Below, one piece after another: positions 1-13,513 of a stretch of 64,000 nucleotides of DNA; the stretch's first letter is position 1, and every line of letters starts with the position of its first letter. Under the pieces are notes generated by a model. The model did no database searches. It was not told the origin of the DNA and saw nothing but the letters and a program-made list of their open reading frames with translations. Source of the stretch: Agapanthus africanus. Lineage: Eukaryota; Streptophyta; Magnoliopsida; Asparagales; Amaryllidaceae. Made by a program: the position numbers and the translations under genes. The DNA is taken from the NCBI GenBank assembly GCA_030015575.1, contig JASDDO010000026.1, positions 70,891,433 to 70,955,432 of the forward strand, read 5' to 3'.

Positions 1-232
1 GATCCGCACCGATCATTGTGATCTACACGTTACATAGGTTATGTATCAAATTTTACGAGATTTGGAGAACTCTAACTATTCCATCAAATACACTAAAAAA
101 ATCGACGGCTTTACGATCCATGAAAAACAAGATCACTTGATGGATGTGCTAGAGTTCTCTAAATCTTGTAAAATTTAATACGTAACTTATCTAGCACATA
201 TAGATCACGGTGTGGCTGGTACAGATCGGTGA
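1..232. mobile_element. Foldback MITE-like element, left end at window edge
   Basis: The first ~90 bases reappear as an imperfect reverse complement at about 140-232. Shared blocks include GTGATCTA, AAATTTTAC, AGATTT and AGAACTCTA, in the same order on opposite strands, separated by about 50 bases. There is no coding potential. Long near-terminal inverted repeats around a short centre are typical of foldback or Mutator-like MITEs. The left terminus and any target duplication lie outside the window, so the family cannot be assigned. Confidence 0.6.
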
Positions 233-888
233 AAAACTCGAAGGGTTAGGTGTTTAAAAAGCCGACCTTAAAATAAGAAATGAGGCCGTGCCTTATAGCA
301 TCAAGTCATGTCAAAACTTTACACCAAGTCATTTTATTCAGACACATTATATTGATTTCCAAATGTGAATGAACCTAATCATAAGAAAACAAAATAAAGC
401 GTGAAGGAACTTTTTGAGTTTGATGTGTACATTTTCATAAAAATCCTCTTCAAAATGCCACCGAGCCGATGGTAAAAACGCTACAATTGAGAACCCATAT
501 GGGTTGATCATTAACTTGTACTATGATAAGAAATGTTTGAATTTAATCATAGCTATGAAAATAAACATGCAAATATACCTGTATAGAAAAAAAACTGATA
601 AAAAAAGATTAACAAATACAGATTATTCAATGTCTTACCCTCCACCCATATTATAAATTTTCTAGCCAGAGACTATAACCTTATGCATGAATTCTCGGAA
701 AGAGCAACATTTCATATAGCAGTAATATCCCAGAAAGAAAAAAATGGAAAATAAAATAAGAAGAAAAATCTACACTTAAGTGATCGTGACAAGAGATAAA
801 ATAAACCATAACACATGACAATTTTTATTTGTTGTGATTTGTTTGGTTTTGTTTGAAAAAGATTTGATCTTGATGCGGTTTTGTTCAG
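233..888. other. Non-coding AT-rich stretch before the first mL46 exon
   Basis: No exon of the neighbouring mL46 gene and no recognisable repeat is seen. I looked specifically for the expected first coding exon of mL46 (presequence plus the conserved segment before the RWQQQY motif) and did not find it. It may lie upstream of the window, in which case this is intron. Confidence 0.4.
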
Positions 889-3800
889 GCTTCGGTGGCA
901 GCAGCAGTATAGGAGAAAATACCCTGATGATGTTTTAGCGAAAACTGATGCTAGGTACAAATTCTCGAAATGAAGCTTTTGTTATTTTAGTCTACTTTAT
1001 AGTAATTATATAGGAATTATTAGTAAATGCAATTTTTGGTGTTTGTGAATAGGGGGAAAGGAGCTTACCAGATTGAGTATGAACCGGCTCCGAGGATAAC
1101 GGAAGCCGACAAGCAAGATGATCGGAGGTAAAAATAATTATTTGTCCTTGCATTGCATGTTCATGCTATCTTTGCATATCTGTTAGATATTAACCAATGA
1201 TGCAGTGTAGACTACACACATCCATGGGCATTTAGTCCAATTCTAGTATGATTTAGTTTTCATTGGCAACAGAAATTTCTCCAGTGTCTATTGTTTATTA
1301 TATGATGCGCTCAACTGTATTAAGCTTGGATACTTCCATAATTTGCGTAGATATGAACTTTTTGTTGCATTTGGTCGCTTGGTCGCTTCGTCAAGCATTG
1401 ATACGACAATACATAGTGTGTTTCTTTTTACTCTATGTGATGCCTTTGTTTCTTCGTTCTCTACCTTCTCCTTATAATTACTTCATCTGTTACATGTAAT
1501 TCTATTTGTAATCATTTGTTCTAATTATCCTTTAAAATATCAAATTACTTGTCTACGTATTGTTGCTGATCTCACTTTTGAATAATCAACAATTGCGTGA
1601 AATCTTTAATTTGTGCATCATACTTAATTACCTCAATGTTTACTCATCTCCTTTACCTCCTACTGCGAATCGATCAGTGTAGTTTTATTGAGGATATTGA
1701 AGTATCTATTAGCAGCTCTTGTTTATGTAGTAGTCATGAAATCCGCAGTAAGATCGTGATTCCATGATACCTTGATAAGCCAAAAGAAAAGTGTACTGTT
1801 TAAATATCGGTCATATCGGCCGATATATAGGATCGCGCACTCATGCTACAATAAAATAGGTACTATTTTGCTGATATATTGGCATTATCTTGAATATCGG
1901 CTATATCGGATGTATATGATATAAGAAACCGATGCGATTTCGATATCTGATAAGTTAAACCTTGGCGGGAGACAGTGCCCCTAGGGTGAGAATTCGGTTA
2001 CATGTAAAACATTGGACTACAATGGATTAACTTCATGTATCACACTAGCTTATGGTGCTTTCATAGTTTCATCTGCTTACAAAGAGCTGTGCAAATTGCA
2101 AAGGTCCAGTATTTGAATTCCTCACTATTGCATTATCTTTGTTTTACCTGGGGTGCAGTTTTTTCATAAAGAATGCGGACTGCTTACACATACAATTGTT
2201 TTTTCCTTCCTTCTTTTGGTTCTGAACATATTCAACTTGATCATTTTTTTCTTGTCCTACCCTGAAGTTTTCAATAGGAAATTATTTAGAGGAATATCTG
2301 TAGAGAATCACCTTATTCCTTCGGGGGATTCTCCTTAAGTAGTTCTTTTGTGTTACTGTTATATCCATAGAAGCAAAGAAAACAATCCTGATCAACTTTA
2401 GGTTCTTCGTTCAGGAAATTTAGTATGAGAGTAATCAGGAGAAACGAAACATATATCAGAGTTAGCCATCAAGGGTGTCATTTCTTTTGCCATAGAAGCT
2501 TCAAGTAAAACTTTTTTATGTAGCATATGGCTGATGTGATTTTGGCGTTACTATATTTCATATGTTTTTCTTTTGCTTTCTATTTAAAGCTTACTTTTAT
2601 TTTGAATTAGCTAGAACCAGCAATAGAGTAATGAATTTTAGAAGTCAAATTACATTCATAAATTTTAAAAAAGTTGTTTTGGAATTGGAGCTTTGTGTTA
2701 CAATTATCATAAAGAGCCTTCATAAAGAGCCTTTATAAGGTAAGAGATTATACCTTGTTGGGAAGTCCGAAATGGGAGGGAAAAGGGTCTACACAAACAT
2801 GAATGAATAATTTTGGGAGTTAATATGGAAGCTTTGAATCAATGAGAGAGATAGCCACAAAACAGGATGTTTAGACACCAATCCTTGAAACCTATATTTT
2901 TTGTAAATGTTTATGATGAATACCAAACATTTAATATGTGCTCTTGATAATTTGTCTAAGATTGATGATATACTCTAGTTCTGTTACATCGTCGTGACTT
3001 ATCTAGTCATGAGATATTGATTTTAATTCTTTTCCCATTGTGCGCCTTAATGCACACTATTCTTGTTTGAGATGAATTATTATTATCCTCGACATGTTTT
3101 CATTTTCTTCAAAAACATTAATAGCATGCATAATGCATATCAATGAAGTGTCAACATTAACAGTGTGCGTGATGCATATCAACGAGGAGTCAACATTATT
3201 AGCGTGCGTAATGCATATCAATGAAGTGCACAGAAAGTGGAAGTGCCCATAATTGTTCAAGAAGTGCCCAAAATATAAGTCTAATATATTTCTGGGGAAT
3301 TATATGAGAAGTTCTCATTGAATGTCATGCTTGATATGTGTCTGACACTGGTATGGTTTCATGACACAGGCATGCTTGCTGTCTAGTTTGGAAGTGTATG
3401 TGGGCACAAAAGGTTAGTTGTTAAAAGAAATAAACTAAATAATTCTAGATGTTTGATTTATGTCTAAAGACTCTAAATGGCTGTATGAAACAGGTGACCT
3501 TAATACCTACTTGCCATCTGTATGTAAGCAGGGACACTTTGTTTAGAAAAAGAGGAGAATACGAGATTTGTATGGATCACGAAGCCCAAATAATCAGAAA
3601 ATTACAGCGATTAAAGTTCATGCTTATGATTTTAAATGCAGTTACAATCTAAGTAGTTACCAATTACCATTATCCAATTTGCCTTATCCTTTCATAGATT
3701 TAGTCCTCCACGCCATACCGATGCATGTTATAGTACTATCCATGAGTCCGCAAGATATTTTGTGTAGTTTTCTGTTCTGGTACATATCTTTTGCGAGCTC

Positions 3801-4366
3801 TGGTAATTTGGTGAGGCCAGAAATCTCTCTTCCCCTCTACCAATATAGTTTCATATGCAACTTTTCTTTGAGGCTGATGTAAACTAGCCTTGTTGCTTGG
3901 GAATCGTCTTATGCTTTTTAATGCCTTCTTTATTTAGGTCATTGCAGAGAGCACTTGATAGAAGACTTTATCTTCTCCTTTATGGCCCCGCATATGGAGC
4001 TCCTGGCACGAAGCCTGTTTGGCATTTTCCTGAAAAGGTTTATGAAAATGAAGAAACCTTGCGTTTGGTAATGGTTTGATCTCTTTCATCTACAACTAAT
4101 ACCTATAATTTTCTAGCCGTTTATTTTTAATTACAATTATTCTGTATATAATCTTGGACATGGCTTTATTGCGTGCTATACTTCTAAGTACCCTCTTGAA
4201 GAATTTAATTCAGATTTTTTGTTAAATCCTTAAATTTCAGTGTGCAGAAAATGCGCTAGAATCTGTGCTCGGAGGGCTTCAGCGTACATATTTTATTGGA
4301 AATGCTCCAATGGCTCATATGATTTTTGGACCGACAGAAGACTCGCCAGATGTTCCATCCTTCAAG
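889..4366 (+). pseudogene. MRPL46: Mitochondrial ribosomal protein mL46 (MRPL46-like), partial gene
   Basis: Four exons are readable: 889-954, 1053-1127, 3938-4067 and 4241-4366, all with GT-AG introns and consistent phase. They encode the conserved core of plant mL46, a Nudix-like protein of the large mitoribosomal subunit. Diagnostic strings are RWQQQYRRKYPDD, YEPAPRITEADK, the stretch KPVWHFPEKVYENEETLR and YFIGNAPMAHM. Known plant homologues end with another ~45 residues (an FFFK-type start and a WVTKDEL-type motif). No exon for that tail was found between 4366 and the RGLG promoter at 5873, and no first exon lies in 233-888. The first may be outside the window; the missing last exon suggests 3' truncation. 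No internal stop was seen in the four exons. The 2.8-kb intron 1128-3937 is unusually long. An expressed gene with a divergent tail remains possible. Confidence 0.75.
3114..3230. repeat. 39-bp minisatellite, three copies, in mL46 intron
   Basis: Three consecutive 39-bp units start at 3114, 3153 and 3192. Each begins AACATTA and contains ATGCATATCAA. The units differ at several positions, so the array is not recent. It lies in the long mL46 intron and has no evident function. Confidence 0.85.
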
Positions 4367-4440
4367 GTACCTACCTGTATCAGGACTTTGATGTATCCGC
4401 TTTCCCTGTAGATATAAATCTCATGAATAAATACGGTTAA

Positions 4441-5870
4441 ATTGAACTAAACAACCATAACATTTACTTATAGGTTCTTGTTTTTTTATTTTGGTATTTT
4501 CATCATCATCCTTACCGTAAACTCCCTAGAACTTTAGTTCTAAGGTGTTATTTCCCCCGATAAAAATACCCTTAAATGTTGCACTTTAAGGGAGCTTGCT
4601 GTAATGAAAAAAAACTTTTAGGCAGTTCGCTGAAAAATGCTCATAGTTAAGGGTAACTGGTGTAATTTTAGCCTAAATAAATCGTCCTTTGGTATATTTG
4701 TTTCGTAAACTTGCTGGTGTATAGTGTATTAGTGTGTCATCATATCAACAAAATAGGGTAATTGGTGTGATTTTAACTCTGGAACCTCAAAACTTTTTTG
4801 GGGTTAATTGAACATAATAAACTTTGTCCACTTATAGAACTAGAAATACTAGAAATATTTCTTTGGCGGATAACATTTCGTTTGCAATCGGGATATTCAT
4901 GTTGTATTTTGTAGCAAGTTTCTTGGCCATCATCAGCAGCAATGAACAAAATAAAGCCTGAAACTAATTGATGACAATTTTGAGAGCTATTCCTTTGGCT
5001 TCCGTCCGTCGTCTTAGAACGTCATGTTTGTAGAAAAAATGGACACAATTTGTGGAAGAAGGAAGCAAGAGACTTTTTTTATATTTTAACTATATATATT
5101 TAGTTTAGATCCCAGTAGTTCACTAAATTTTAGCCACTTTGTTAAATGTATTTGTTGTGCTCTGTTAGTTCAAATGTTTGAACTCAGCTCCAATGTATTG
5201 GAAGGTAATTTTCTGTCGGCGAACTATAATAAAGATATAATCTGAGGAAATGGATGAAAAAAGCCTGCTATTGATTTACTCAATTTACACTAGTATGCAC
5301 ACGTGTGTAATTAATAAAAGATTTAATGTTGATATTTGTATTCTTAACTAAATGTTTGGAAATTTATTATTTTAACTAAAAATCCACATGATTCTTTTCG
5401 AATATTTTGGTTATGATGTAAACATATTGCCATTGTCATGTGTATTAAACGTGGTGACAAATTGATGATGCAGACCATCCGAGAATAAAGATTTTTTCCT
5501 CATTTTTCTAAATATTAAACTTGGAAAGAACGCGAGAACTACACATGCCCCCATCCTCTTTGCATTATAATGGTAGAGACAGAGATAAAGATTAATTATG
5601 GAATGAAAGACCAATGGTTGTTTTCTTCTCGTTTTTTTTTAGAGTTCAGAAACTTTGAATGGATTCTCCGATTATCTCAACTTTAGAGTCTAGATTCAAA
5701 TAACCAATATTTTCCAAACACCAAAATGAGAACCAAATGTGACATATTTAGGAATTCAAATTTAAATAAGGCGAGGCTTAAATGATACAATTTCAGGGCT
5801 TTCTGCCATATGTTGGTTCGTTATAACTGGTTGCGGCCCAACTTGAAGCGCACTCAAGGGTTTAGGATTG
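4441..5870. other. Intergenic, AT-rich, no gene recognised
   Basis: AT-rich sequence between the last readable mL46 exon and the RGLG promoter. Around 4660 and 4755 there are two related copies of a GGTAA-TGGTGTAATTTTA-like string. I searched for a terminal mL46 exon and found none. Confidence 0.4.
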
Positions 5871-5872
5871 AC

Positions 5873-5880
5873 TATAAAAG
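5873..5880 (+). promoter_or_regulatory. TATA box of the RGLG-like gene
   Basis: A canonical TATAAAAG lies about 690 bases before the RGLG start codon. A GGCCCA element (site II/TCP type) lies about 35 bases upstream. The distance implies a 5' UTR with an intron: a possible donor is near 5939 and the exon carrying the start codon begins shortly before 6570. The transcription start is probably near 5900-5910 (inferred). Confidence 0.55.
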
Positions 5881-6569
5881 GCCGAGTCAGCAAAGCGTCT
5901 CGGAGAATTGAACCGAAACTTATTGCTTGTATCGGAAACCGGTACGAAGCTTTCCCCTTTCTTTACATATGTCATCTTTTCCATTTAAATAATATTCTCT
6001 CCTAAAATTTTCCAAAAAAAAATCAACTAAAATTAGGAATCGTGAACTCTTAGCCATAGGCTGCTTTCTTTGAATGTTCAAGTTCAAGAAACTTAAAAAC
6101 ATTTTTCTTTCAAGACTCACAAATAATGCAGGTATAAATTCAATATGCATCTCTTTAAATCCCTTTCAATTTATAATTGGGTGTTCGTAGAATCTATTCA
6201 TTGCGTGGGATTTGAGTAATTTATTTTTTAAAAATCTGTTCTTTATTGCCAAGTTAGGTTCTTTTTGGGTTATTTATTCACCAGTCCTTTTCTTTCAATT
6301 AATGTGTAGGTGTGCTCTTTTGTTGATTTAATCTTCTGGGTATGTGCCAATCTCCCTTGAAATTGAATAAGTGGAAATTACAGGTAAAAATTTAGTGTTG
6401 GGTTTGATCAATTTGATGTATGATTAAGTTTAGGCCTTTTCTTTTTGCTAGTCATAGTTCTTAATTTATTGCAGGATGTATCTTCTGTGATTATTTTAGG
6501 TCTTCGGGGAAGACATACTTTATCTGATAAACAATATATTGATGTTTTGATAGGCATAAATTTGTGATT

Positions 6570-9500
6570 ATGGGTGGAAGTGAGTCCAAGCCTCGAAGTG
6601 CTCATCGTTCTTCACACGATTATGAATCTTCGTCATCACGAAGTAACTTGCCGCAGCACGTGGATCATGTGCGTTCCGAAGCGATAAGTAAGATGCAGAG
6701 AAAATATTCAAAGATCAATGATGATTATGAGTCACTTAGCCAGGTAGTTTGCCATTCCTTAAATCTTATGAACTTCTTATAGTTGTAAAAAAAGTGATAC
6801 ATGGTTCCTGTATTGGAAATTATGGACAACTACAATGTGATGATAAGAATATAGAGGAAGAAAGAAAAAACAAGATCGTTCATTAGGGTTGATCGACTTA
6901 TATGTTTTATTTAGTATTATAAATAATGATTCTTGACCAAAACACAACTTATGGAGTATTTTACTTTACATGGTTTATGTGGATAGCCCAAATCATCTGT
7001 GCTAGCCGCTGAAAATTTTATTGCATGCAATTCAATTCAACTTCATTTATTCTAAGCAGTTATTTTTTGTATCCCAGGTAACTGAAGCTCTTGCGAATGC
7101 TGGTCTTGAATCTTCTAATCTGATTGTTGGGATCGATTTTACAAAGAGCAATGAATGGACAGGTTTGTTTTCATTCTAGTTTCGGGCTTGCAAATTCGAT
7201 TCTCTTTCATCAATCTGATAGCCAAAAATAATCCGAGTTGAGTACCATGATATCATTATTTCTACTAATTTAGAGCAGTAATCAAGAATGGAACATGTCC
7301 TCAATGTATCTTTATTTATGCGATGAATATTGATGATCAAGAAACCGACGCGTCTTTTTTCCTTTTAACTTTCTTGTAGATATCGCCTTATTTCTGTTTC
7401 ATATCCATTTGATCTTTAAATGATGAGGAATAATTTCCCTTTTTCTATCATACTACTCAGAAGCTGTTCCTTTGTTCACAAATCTCCTCTATGCCTTTCA
7501 TATTCATTTCCCTCAAGTTTTATGAAGTATAATTGACCACCAAGATTCTTACAAGAGAGCCATGTTGAGATAGTATTTAGTATTTAAGAAAAGTACATTA
7601 ATTTTCAAACTGTCCATTGTTTTAATTGTGGCTGAACATTGAACTGTTAAGTAGAGAACAATAGGCTCTTGAACCTTGATTGACACCTAAATTTTATGTC
7701 AATGATTAATTTATTTACGTCTAATCTTATTGATTTGCATATGCTGAGCAAATTATACTCATCCGTGATCCGCCCCATCTAGGTATTTTTTGATATTTAT
7801 ATATTATAGTTTACCTTATACTTAAGCAGTGAATGCGGTCATCTGGTCTTGTTAAGGATACAGAGATATTTTTCATAAAAATGTTCATGGAATATGTATG
7901 TCTCTAATTTTCCTTTTTTATATTTCATGTTAAAAGTCGCAGTTGTTGGAGTAAGTTCCATTTCCATTTCGCTCTTGGTTCTATTTGTGTCTTAGAGTTG
8001 AACATGATTTCATATTTCTTTTAAACCTCACAATAGTCTAACAGAATTTAGAGGATACCAACCGGTAATCTAGGACTATGACAACATTCTCTCCCATAGT
8101 TTTAAGAACCAAAAATTAGGCTGTAAGGTTGACATCAGGTCAATGACCAGTCATAAAACTGTCGGATCTTTACTGGAGCCTACTTCACAGCCGACCAAAA
8201 TGGCTTAAACGATGATGATGATCATGATGTGAGGTCACAGTTATGTAAACCTAAAAATCCCTCTGTTTTAATTTCCTATTTCCAACCATAGGTTAAATTC
8301 ATCTAGAGTTATACTATTTAAAAGATTCAAGAGTTAATGCAGCTTTAGTGGGACTCGTTACAACACTCTTTCCATACAGTCCCAACTTCATTTCTTAAAA
8401 CTTTGGCCATTCATTTTTAAAAGATTTTCACTTACCAATAAGATAGGTAGCTCCACCTTCTCCTCTGTATAGGGGGAGAGAAAATCCCTCTCAATATACT
8501 GGAAGCAAGTGTTGAACCTCTTACCTGCATGTTGTTTTACAAACTCTCTTCTGAGTTCCTTGTACTTTTTTCCTTGGCTCTTGAAATGCCAATTATACAT
8601 GGTGAGTGCTTATTTTTAGGTAGAGTTTCTTTCAACCACCGAAGCTTGCATGACTTGGGTGATGATTCCAATCCATATGAGCAGGCAATATCAATTATTG
8701 GAAGAACACTTTCTACTTTCGACGAGGATAACCTTATCCCTTGCTATGGATTTGGAGATGGTATGTTATAAACATGACTTATTTCTGTATAAGCTAAAAA
8801 TTTCATTCAACTCATGAGTGATATCATTCTTGTATATGTAACGCAGCTTCTACCAGTGACCAGAAAGTGTTTAGTTTTTATCCAGATGATCAACCTTGTA
8901 AAGGCTTTGAAGAAGCATTGCGGCGGTATAGAGAAATAGTCCCGCATCTTCAGCTTTCTGGTTAGAGATTTTATATCCTTTCATTTAGCTTGGATATTTT
9001 GTGTCATTTCTATTGAATCAATCTTGAGCTATATATCCCTCGTTTTTAGGACCCACATCGTTTGCACCCATGATTGAAACAGCAACATCCATTGTAGATA
9101 GTACTGGTGGTCAATATCATGTTCTTCTTCTAATTGCTGATGGTCAGGTTGGTGTCGTTTTGATTTACCACCTTTTTCTTAAATTTTCTTCACGTCACTA
9201 AAGGTTAAATGGGTTCAAATACTGCACAATTTTATTGCGTTCTGATATCACCTTCTTACATGCTATTGGGAAATAGGTGACCCGCAATGTCAATGCACAT
9301 AGCAGAAAACTAAGTTCACAAGAACGAGATACCATCAACGCGATAGTCAAAGCAAGGTAATGCTAGAGCCATGATAAGAGCCTTTCCATTGTATTTTGTT
9401 GCTTGATCTCAAACTGAACTATAAACCAGTTCAACTGCAAGAAAAATCTCTATGGCAATCCTATTTTTTGCCCATAGAGGATTGATCTTTTGCAATTTTA

Positions 9501-10835
9501 AAGCTTGGATCAATTTTAATGGAGTTTTCATGAAAGTTAATTGAAAAGAACTGGACTGCGATTTTTTATGGTCTTATTGTTTTGTCTTCCTTTTATGTTG
9601 CAGTAACTATCCATTGTCAATTGTGATGGTTGGTGTTGGTGATGGACCATGGGAAATGATGAAAGAGTTTGATGACAATATACCGTCTCGGTCTTTCGAT
9701 AATTTTCAGGTCCTAAACTCGACATAGATGATAAAGGATAATACCTTTTATGAATGACAAAGATACCTAAAAGTAAATTTTCTTTTTCTGTGCAGTTTGT
9801 AAACTTCACGGAGATTATGTCTAAAAGTATACCCTCTGGTAGAAAGGAGGCAGAATTTTCTCTCGCAGCATTGATGGAAATCCCGTCGCAGTATAAAGCA
9901 ACGATGGCCCTCCAACTTCTAGGGTACTGCAATGTCATCTTATACATCCTTAAAAAGAAGTCTATGTTTCGTTAATAAATGTATGTCTTACATGTGGCCT
10001 TTTCTTTTATTTCTCCTTTTCCCGCAGTAAGCGAAGAGGAACTGATCAGAGAGTATGTCTCCCTCCACCAATTCCTAACAATGCTTCATCAGTGCCATCT
10101 TCATCTTCGAGATACTCACAATCGAGAAGCTTTGAACAAAGTGCTGGAGTTAGTAAGAATGCCCCAGCTCCACCAAGGAGTTCTCCGAATGATAATCAGG
10201 TATTAGTATTGCCTTCAGTTGGCCTTCTTTTAAGTTCTGAGTTTGAAAATCTAATAAGATCTAAATCTAAACTCAATAGTTCCGGGAATAGTTCTGCCAT
10301 GCTGGACTTGGTCGGGTGGTATTTGTTCTTTGATATCGGTCGATGGTGTAACAGATCTTTTTAAATATAATATTATCAATAATTTCTTCTTGGGACCATA
10401 TTACGTCTTTGAAGTATTGTTGTAACGGTTAAATTATCTCGGCAGGAAAAAGTTAATGCCAATTCAAATTCTTGGATGTAGAATGTCCAAAAAGTTCACA
10501 ATTGATATGTGGTTTTATTATTTATTTATTATGGTTAATCAAAATTTAATGAATTTTCCAACGATTCGATGCGGGTGGTTAATAACTGCAGATGTGTCCT
10601 GTATGCCTTAAGAGAGCCAAGAATCTAGCATTTGGGTGTGGACATCAGGTGAAGAGAAAAAAAATTATCCATCTCATAATTTTCTTTTACTCCTTTGTTC
10701 TATAGCATTGTAATTTGTTCTTTCCATTTAGTTACTAATAACTATCTCATGCAGACCTGTGACCATTGCGGAAGAAATTTGCAGGTTTGCCCGGTTTGCC
10801 AAAGTAGAATAGCCACAAGGATTAGGCTCTTCTGA
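6570..10835 (+). CDS. RGLG: RGLG-type RING E3 ubiquitin ligase with copine/vWA domain
   Basis: Eleven coding exons: 6570-6743, 7078-7162, 8620-8760, 8847-8960, 9050-9147, 9277-9356, 9604-9709, 9796-9923, 10028-10199, 10592-10648 and 10755-10835. They join in phase to give 411 residues. The start MGGSESK at 6570 is a predicted N-myristoylation signal, as in RGLG proteins, which are attached to the plasma membrane and regulate hormone and drought responses. A copine-type von Willebrand A domain spans about residues 59-310; its metal-site motif DFTKSN is at 78-83 and the acidic DGQ strand end follows. A proline/serine-rich linker leads to a C-terminal C3HC4 RING: C368, C371, C382, H384, C387, C390, C397, C400. 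Length is within the family range (about 400-490). An upstream GTG in frame at 6564 is not a credible start. I cannot tell which paralogue (RGLG1 to RGLG5) it is. Confidence 0.93.
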
Positions 10836-11645
10836 TGAATGCTTAATTGGCGAAGGGAGATTCTGAAACTTATAAAATCTTTCAATTGTACTGTGCATTC
10901 TCCAGTTGCATGCAAATTGTACATTTTAAGTTCTTGTATATATACTGTAGACATCGTATCTTTGGAAAAAATCCTAAGTGGTTGTTTGCTATCTCGTCGA
11001 GGTGGTCAAATTTCCCCCGTTCTGGCTTGTGATTTCTTTACATAAGAGATCTTTTCGAAATTGTTATTATTTAGCTCTGTAAATTTCATTTTTCTCCCAT
11101 TATATATCCTTTCTCGGGGCGGTCGATGAGAAATATGATTGATATTATAGGGAAAATGATCCTCAGCTCTGTATAAATTCGGATATAGTTATGGTATAAA
11201 AATATTTGAGATCTATCCAGTTTTCTTCCTAGGCTCATGACAAGCTCATGATGTTTGAAGCTTTTTAATTAAATGTTTTTTTTAATTTCAAATTTCACTA
11301 TATGCATTTCCTGATGAAACGTTTGAAGTCCCCTCACAATAGTGCATTATCAATAACAAATCATTAAAAAACAAACTTAGCTATTTATATTATTCTGCTC
11401 ACACAAATTATTGAGAAGAACAATACATGTCTTGATCTCATGAGAATTATATATTAGATTCTTGCTGCAAGAGGTGAATACTACAACAAAAGTTCACAAC
11501 TGCTTCAATAATATTAGAACATCAAGGATCAATCCAAGCCAAGCACATCAAAATTTATACATTGAATTAATAGTTTCTATAAAATACTAATCAAGACTGC
11601 AATTTTACCATCCCTACAACCAAGAACTGATCTAACAATAATCTC
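10836..11645. other. 3' flanks of the convergent RGLG and GH17 genes
   Basis: AT-rich sequence holding the presumed 3' UTRs of two convergent genes, RGLG on plus and the glucanase on minus. No further gene or repeat is seen. Confidence 0.4.
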
Positions 11646-13463
11646 CTAAAAGTTTGTTCTCACTTCATGAAGAACCAAGGACCTTAACCAAAGCATCATA
11701 ACCCAAATCCTACAAAAGATGCTACAACCAATGCAAGCGCAACTGCTATCACTAATCCCAACCAGAAATCGGCAATCACTGCCCCAAGGATCGAGAAAAG
11801 TCACCATTCCAAACCCATTGAAATCACAACTCCTCGAATCCTGCTTCTGCAATTGATAATAACTATTAAAAGCATACGAAATATTCCCCTTCGCGCCTAT
11901 CGCATTACATGATCCTCCATAATTTAACATAGTACAATCCGCAACACTGCAAGCCAACTTCATATGATTCGAAATATCATCAAGATCTTTCATCGGATTT
12001 GCAACGCACCGTCTCGATGGAAGGTATCGAACATCTCTTGCATTTTTAAGGCCTCCGTTACCCGAACCAAGATTCAAATTATACTTGGCTTGCCCATCAA
12101 AAGAAAATATCCCCCAATGCCTCTCAAAATTACCCAGAAGCACGGATTTTTGCCCTTCGTCGCATAAACCAAACAAATATACATCCAAAGGAGGGACCCC
12201 GGGTCTCAAAGGTGTCCCTTTGTTGCTCAAAACATGACTTATGAGCCCTTGGTCAAAAGCACGTGCAGCGCTAAGATTTGCGCCGGTGACTCCGTCGGTG
12301 GGCCAACCCACTTCTCCTACAACAATGGGCATTTGTCCAAAACCAATCTTATCAAGCGCGGCAACTAATGTATCGTAATTTCCATCTAAAGCATTATAGT
12401 AAATATTTTGGCCATCTACTACAGGATGGGACGAGCCATCGAAAAAGGCATAATCTCGAGGGAACTCGGTGCTATCATAGAGGCTGAGGAAAGGGTAGAT
12501 GTTGACTATGAATGGGGACCCATTTGAGTTGAGGAACGAAACAAGTTGGGTCATGATTCGGGTGAGCTCGGGCCTGAGCGAGCCTTGAGAAGGGAGCGAG
12601 GACTCGTATGCATCAGCGTTGCAAGGAACTACGAGCTTAACGTAGCCTGCAAGGCTTGCCTTTGCGAGGGATTGTTGGATGTTGATCATCGCCGGAAGGA
12701 CTAGAGATTGGAATTGGCCTTGGTAGCTCGTGAGAAACGGCTCGTTTCCCACTGCAATGTACCTGCGATAGATTTGATTGTTGATCTGTTCATTTGCAAA
12801 TGAAAAATAATGAGAAAACTTATACATGTAATACGGAATTTTCTTCTAAGAAATTTGGGTTATGCCAAATACCACATTATGCTTCCAGACACTTCATAAC
12901 CAAGAAGATGAAGGGAAAATCTTGATGTTTGTTGCCTTCATAGTTTGAACTTAAATTCACGAAGCTGAAACAGCTGCTGTTATGTAAACTCCGGCGTAAA
13001 AACATACTATGACATGCACAAGCATCAAACAGACTTTGTTCAATGTTATATATACATAGAGAGAGAGAGAATAATGAAGAAGAGAGGTCATAGGAGGGGA
13101 TTCCCTTCTATGGCGTCGAAAAAATACAAAAAATACAACCCCCACCATTTTTTCCGACGATCGACATCCATCATCATCATCGTTATCATATAAGATGTGC
13201 ATATACCAAATTTCATATGATTCCACTACTTTTTCACCGTTGAATTAGCAATGAAAAATGTTTTATTGTCGGTAAACCATTAATTTTGCACCAACTAAAT
13301 CAACGGTGAAATGGTTGTAGAATCACATGAAATTTGGTGTACCCACATCTTAAATGATAACGATGAAGATGGTGGATGCCGATCGGTGGAAAAAATGATG
13401 GAGTATGTATTTTTTCGACGCCATAGGAGGAAATTCCCTCCTATGGCATCTTTCCTCCATTAT

Positions 13464-13513
<50 letters not shown>

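Noticed and set aside
1800-1930. Repeated ATATCGG/CCGATAT strings as a regulatory cluster
   Set aside because: Irregular spacing and low information content inside a long intron; they could not be defined as a repeat.
9537-9947. 136-codon open frame on the minus strand
   Set aside because: It overlaps RGLG exons 7 and 8 in antisense and has no domain or codon pattern of its own.
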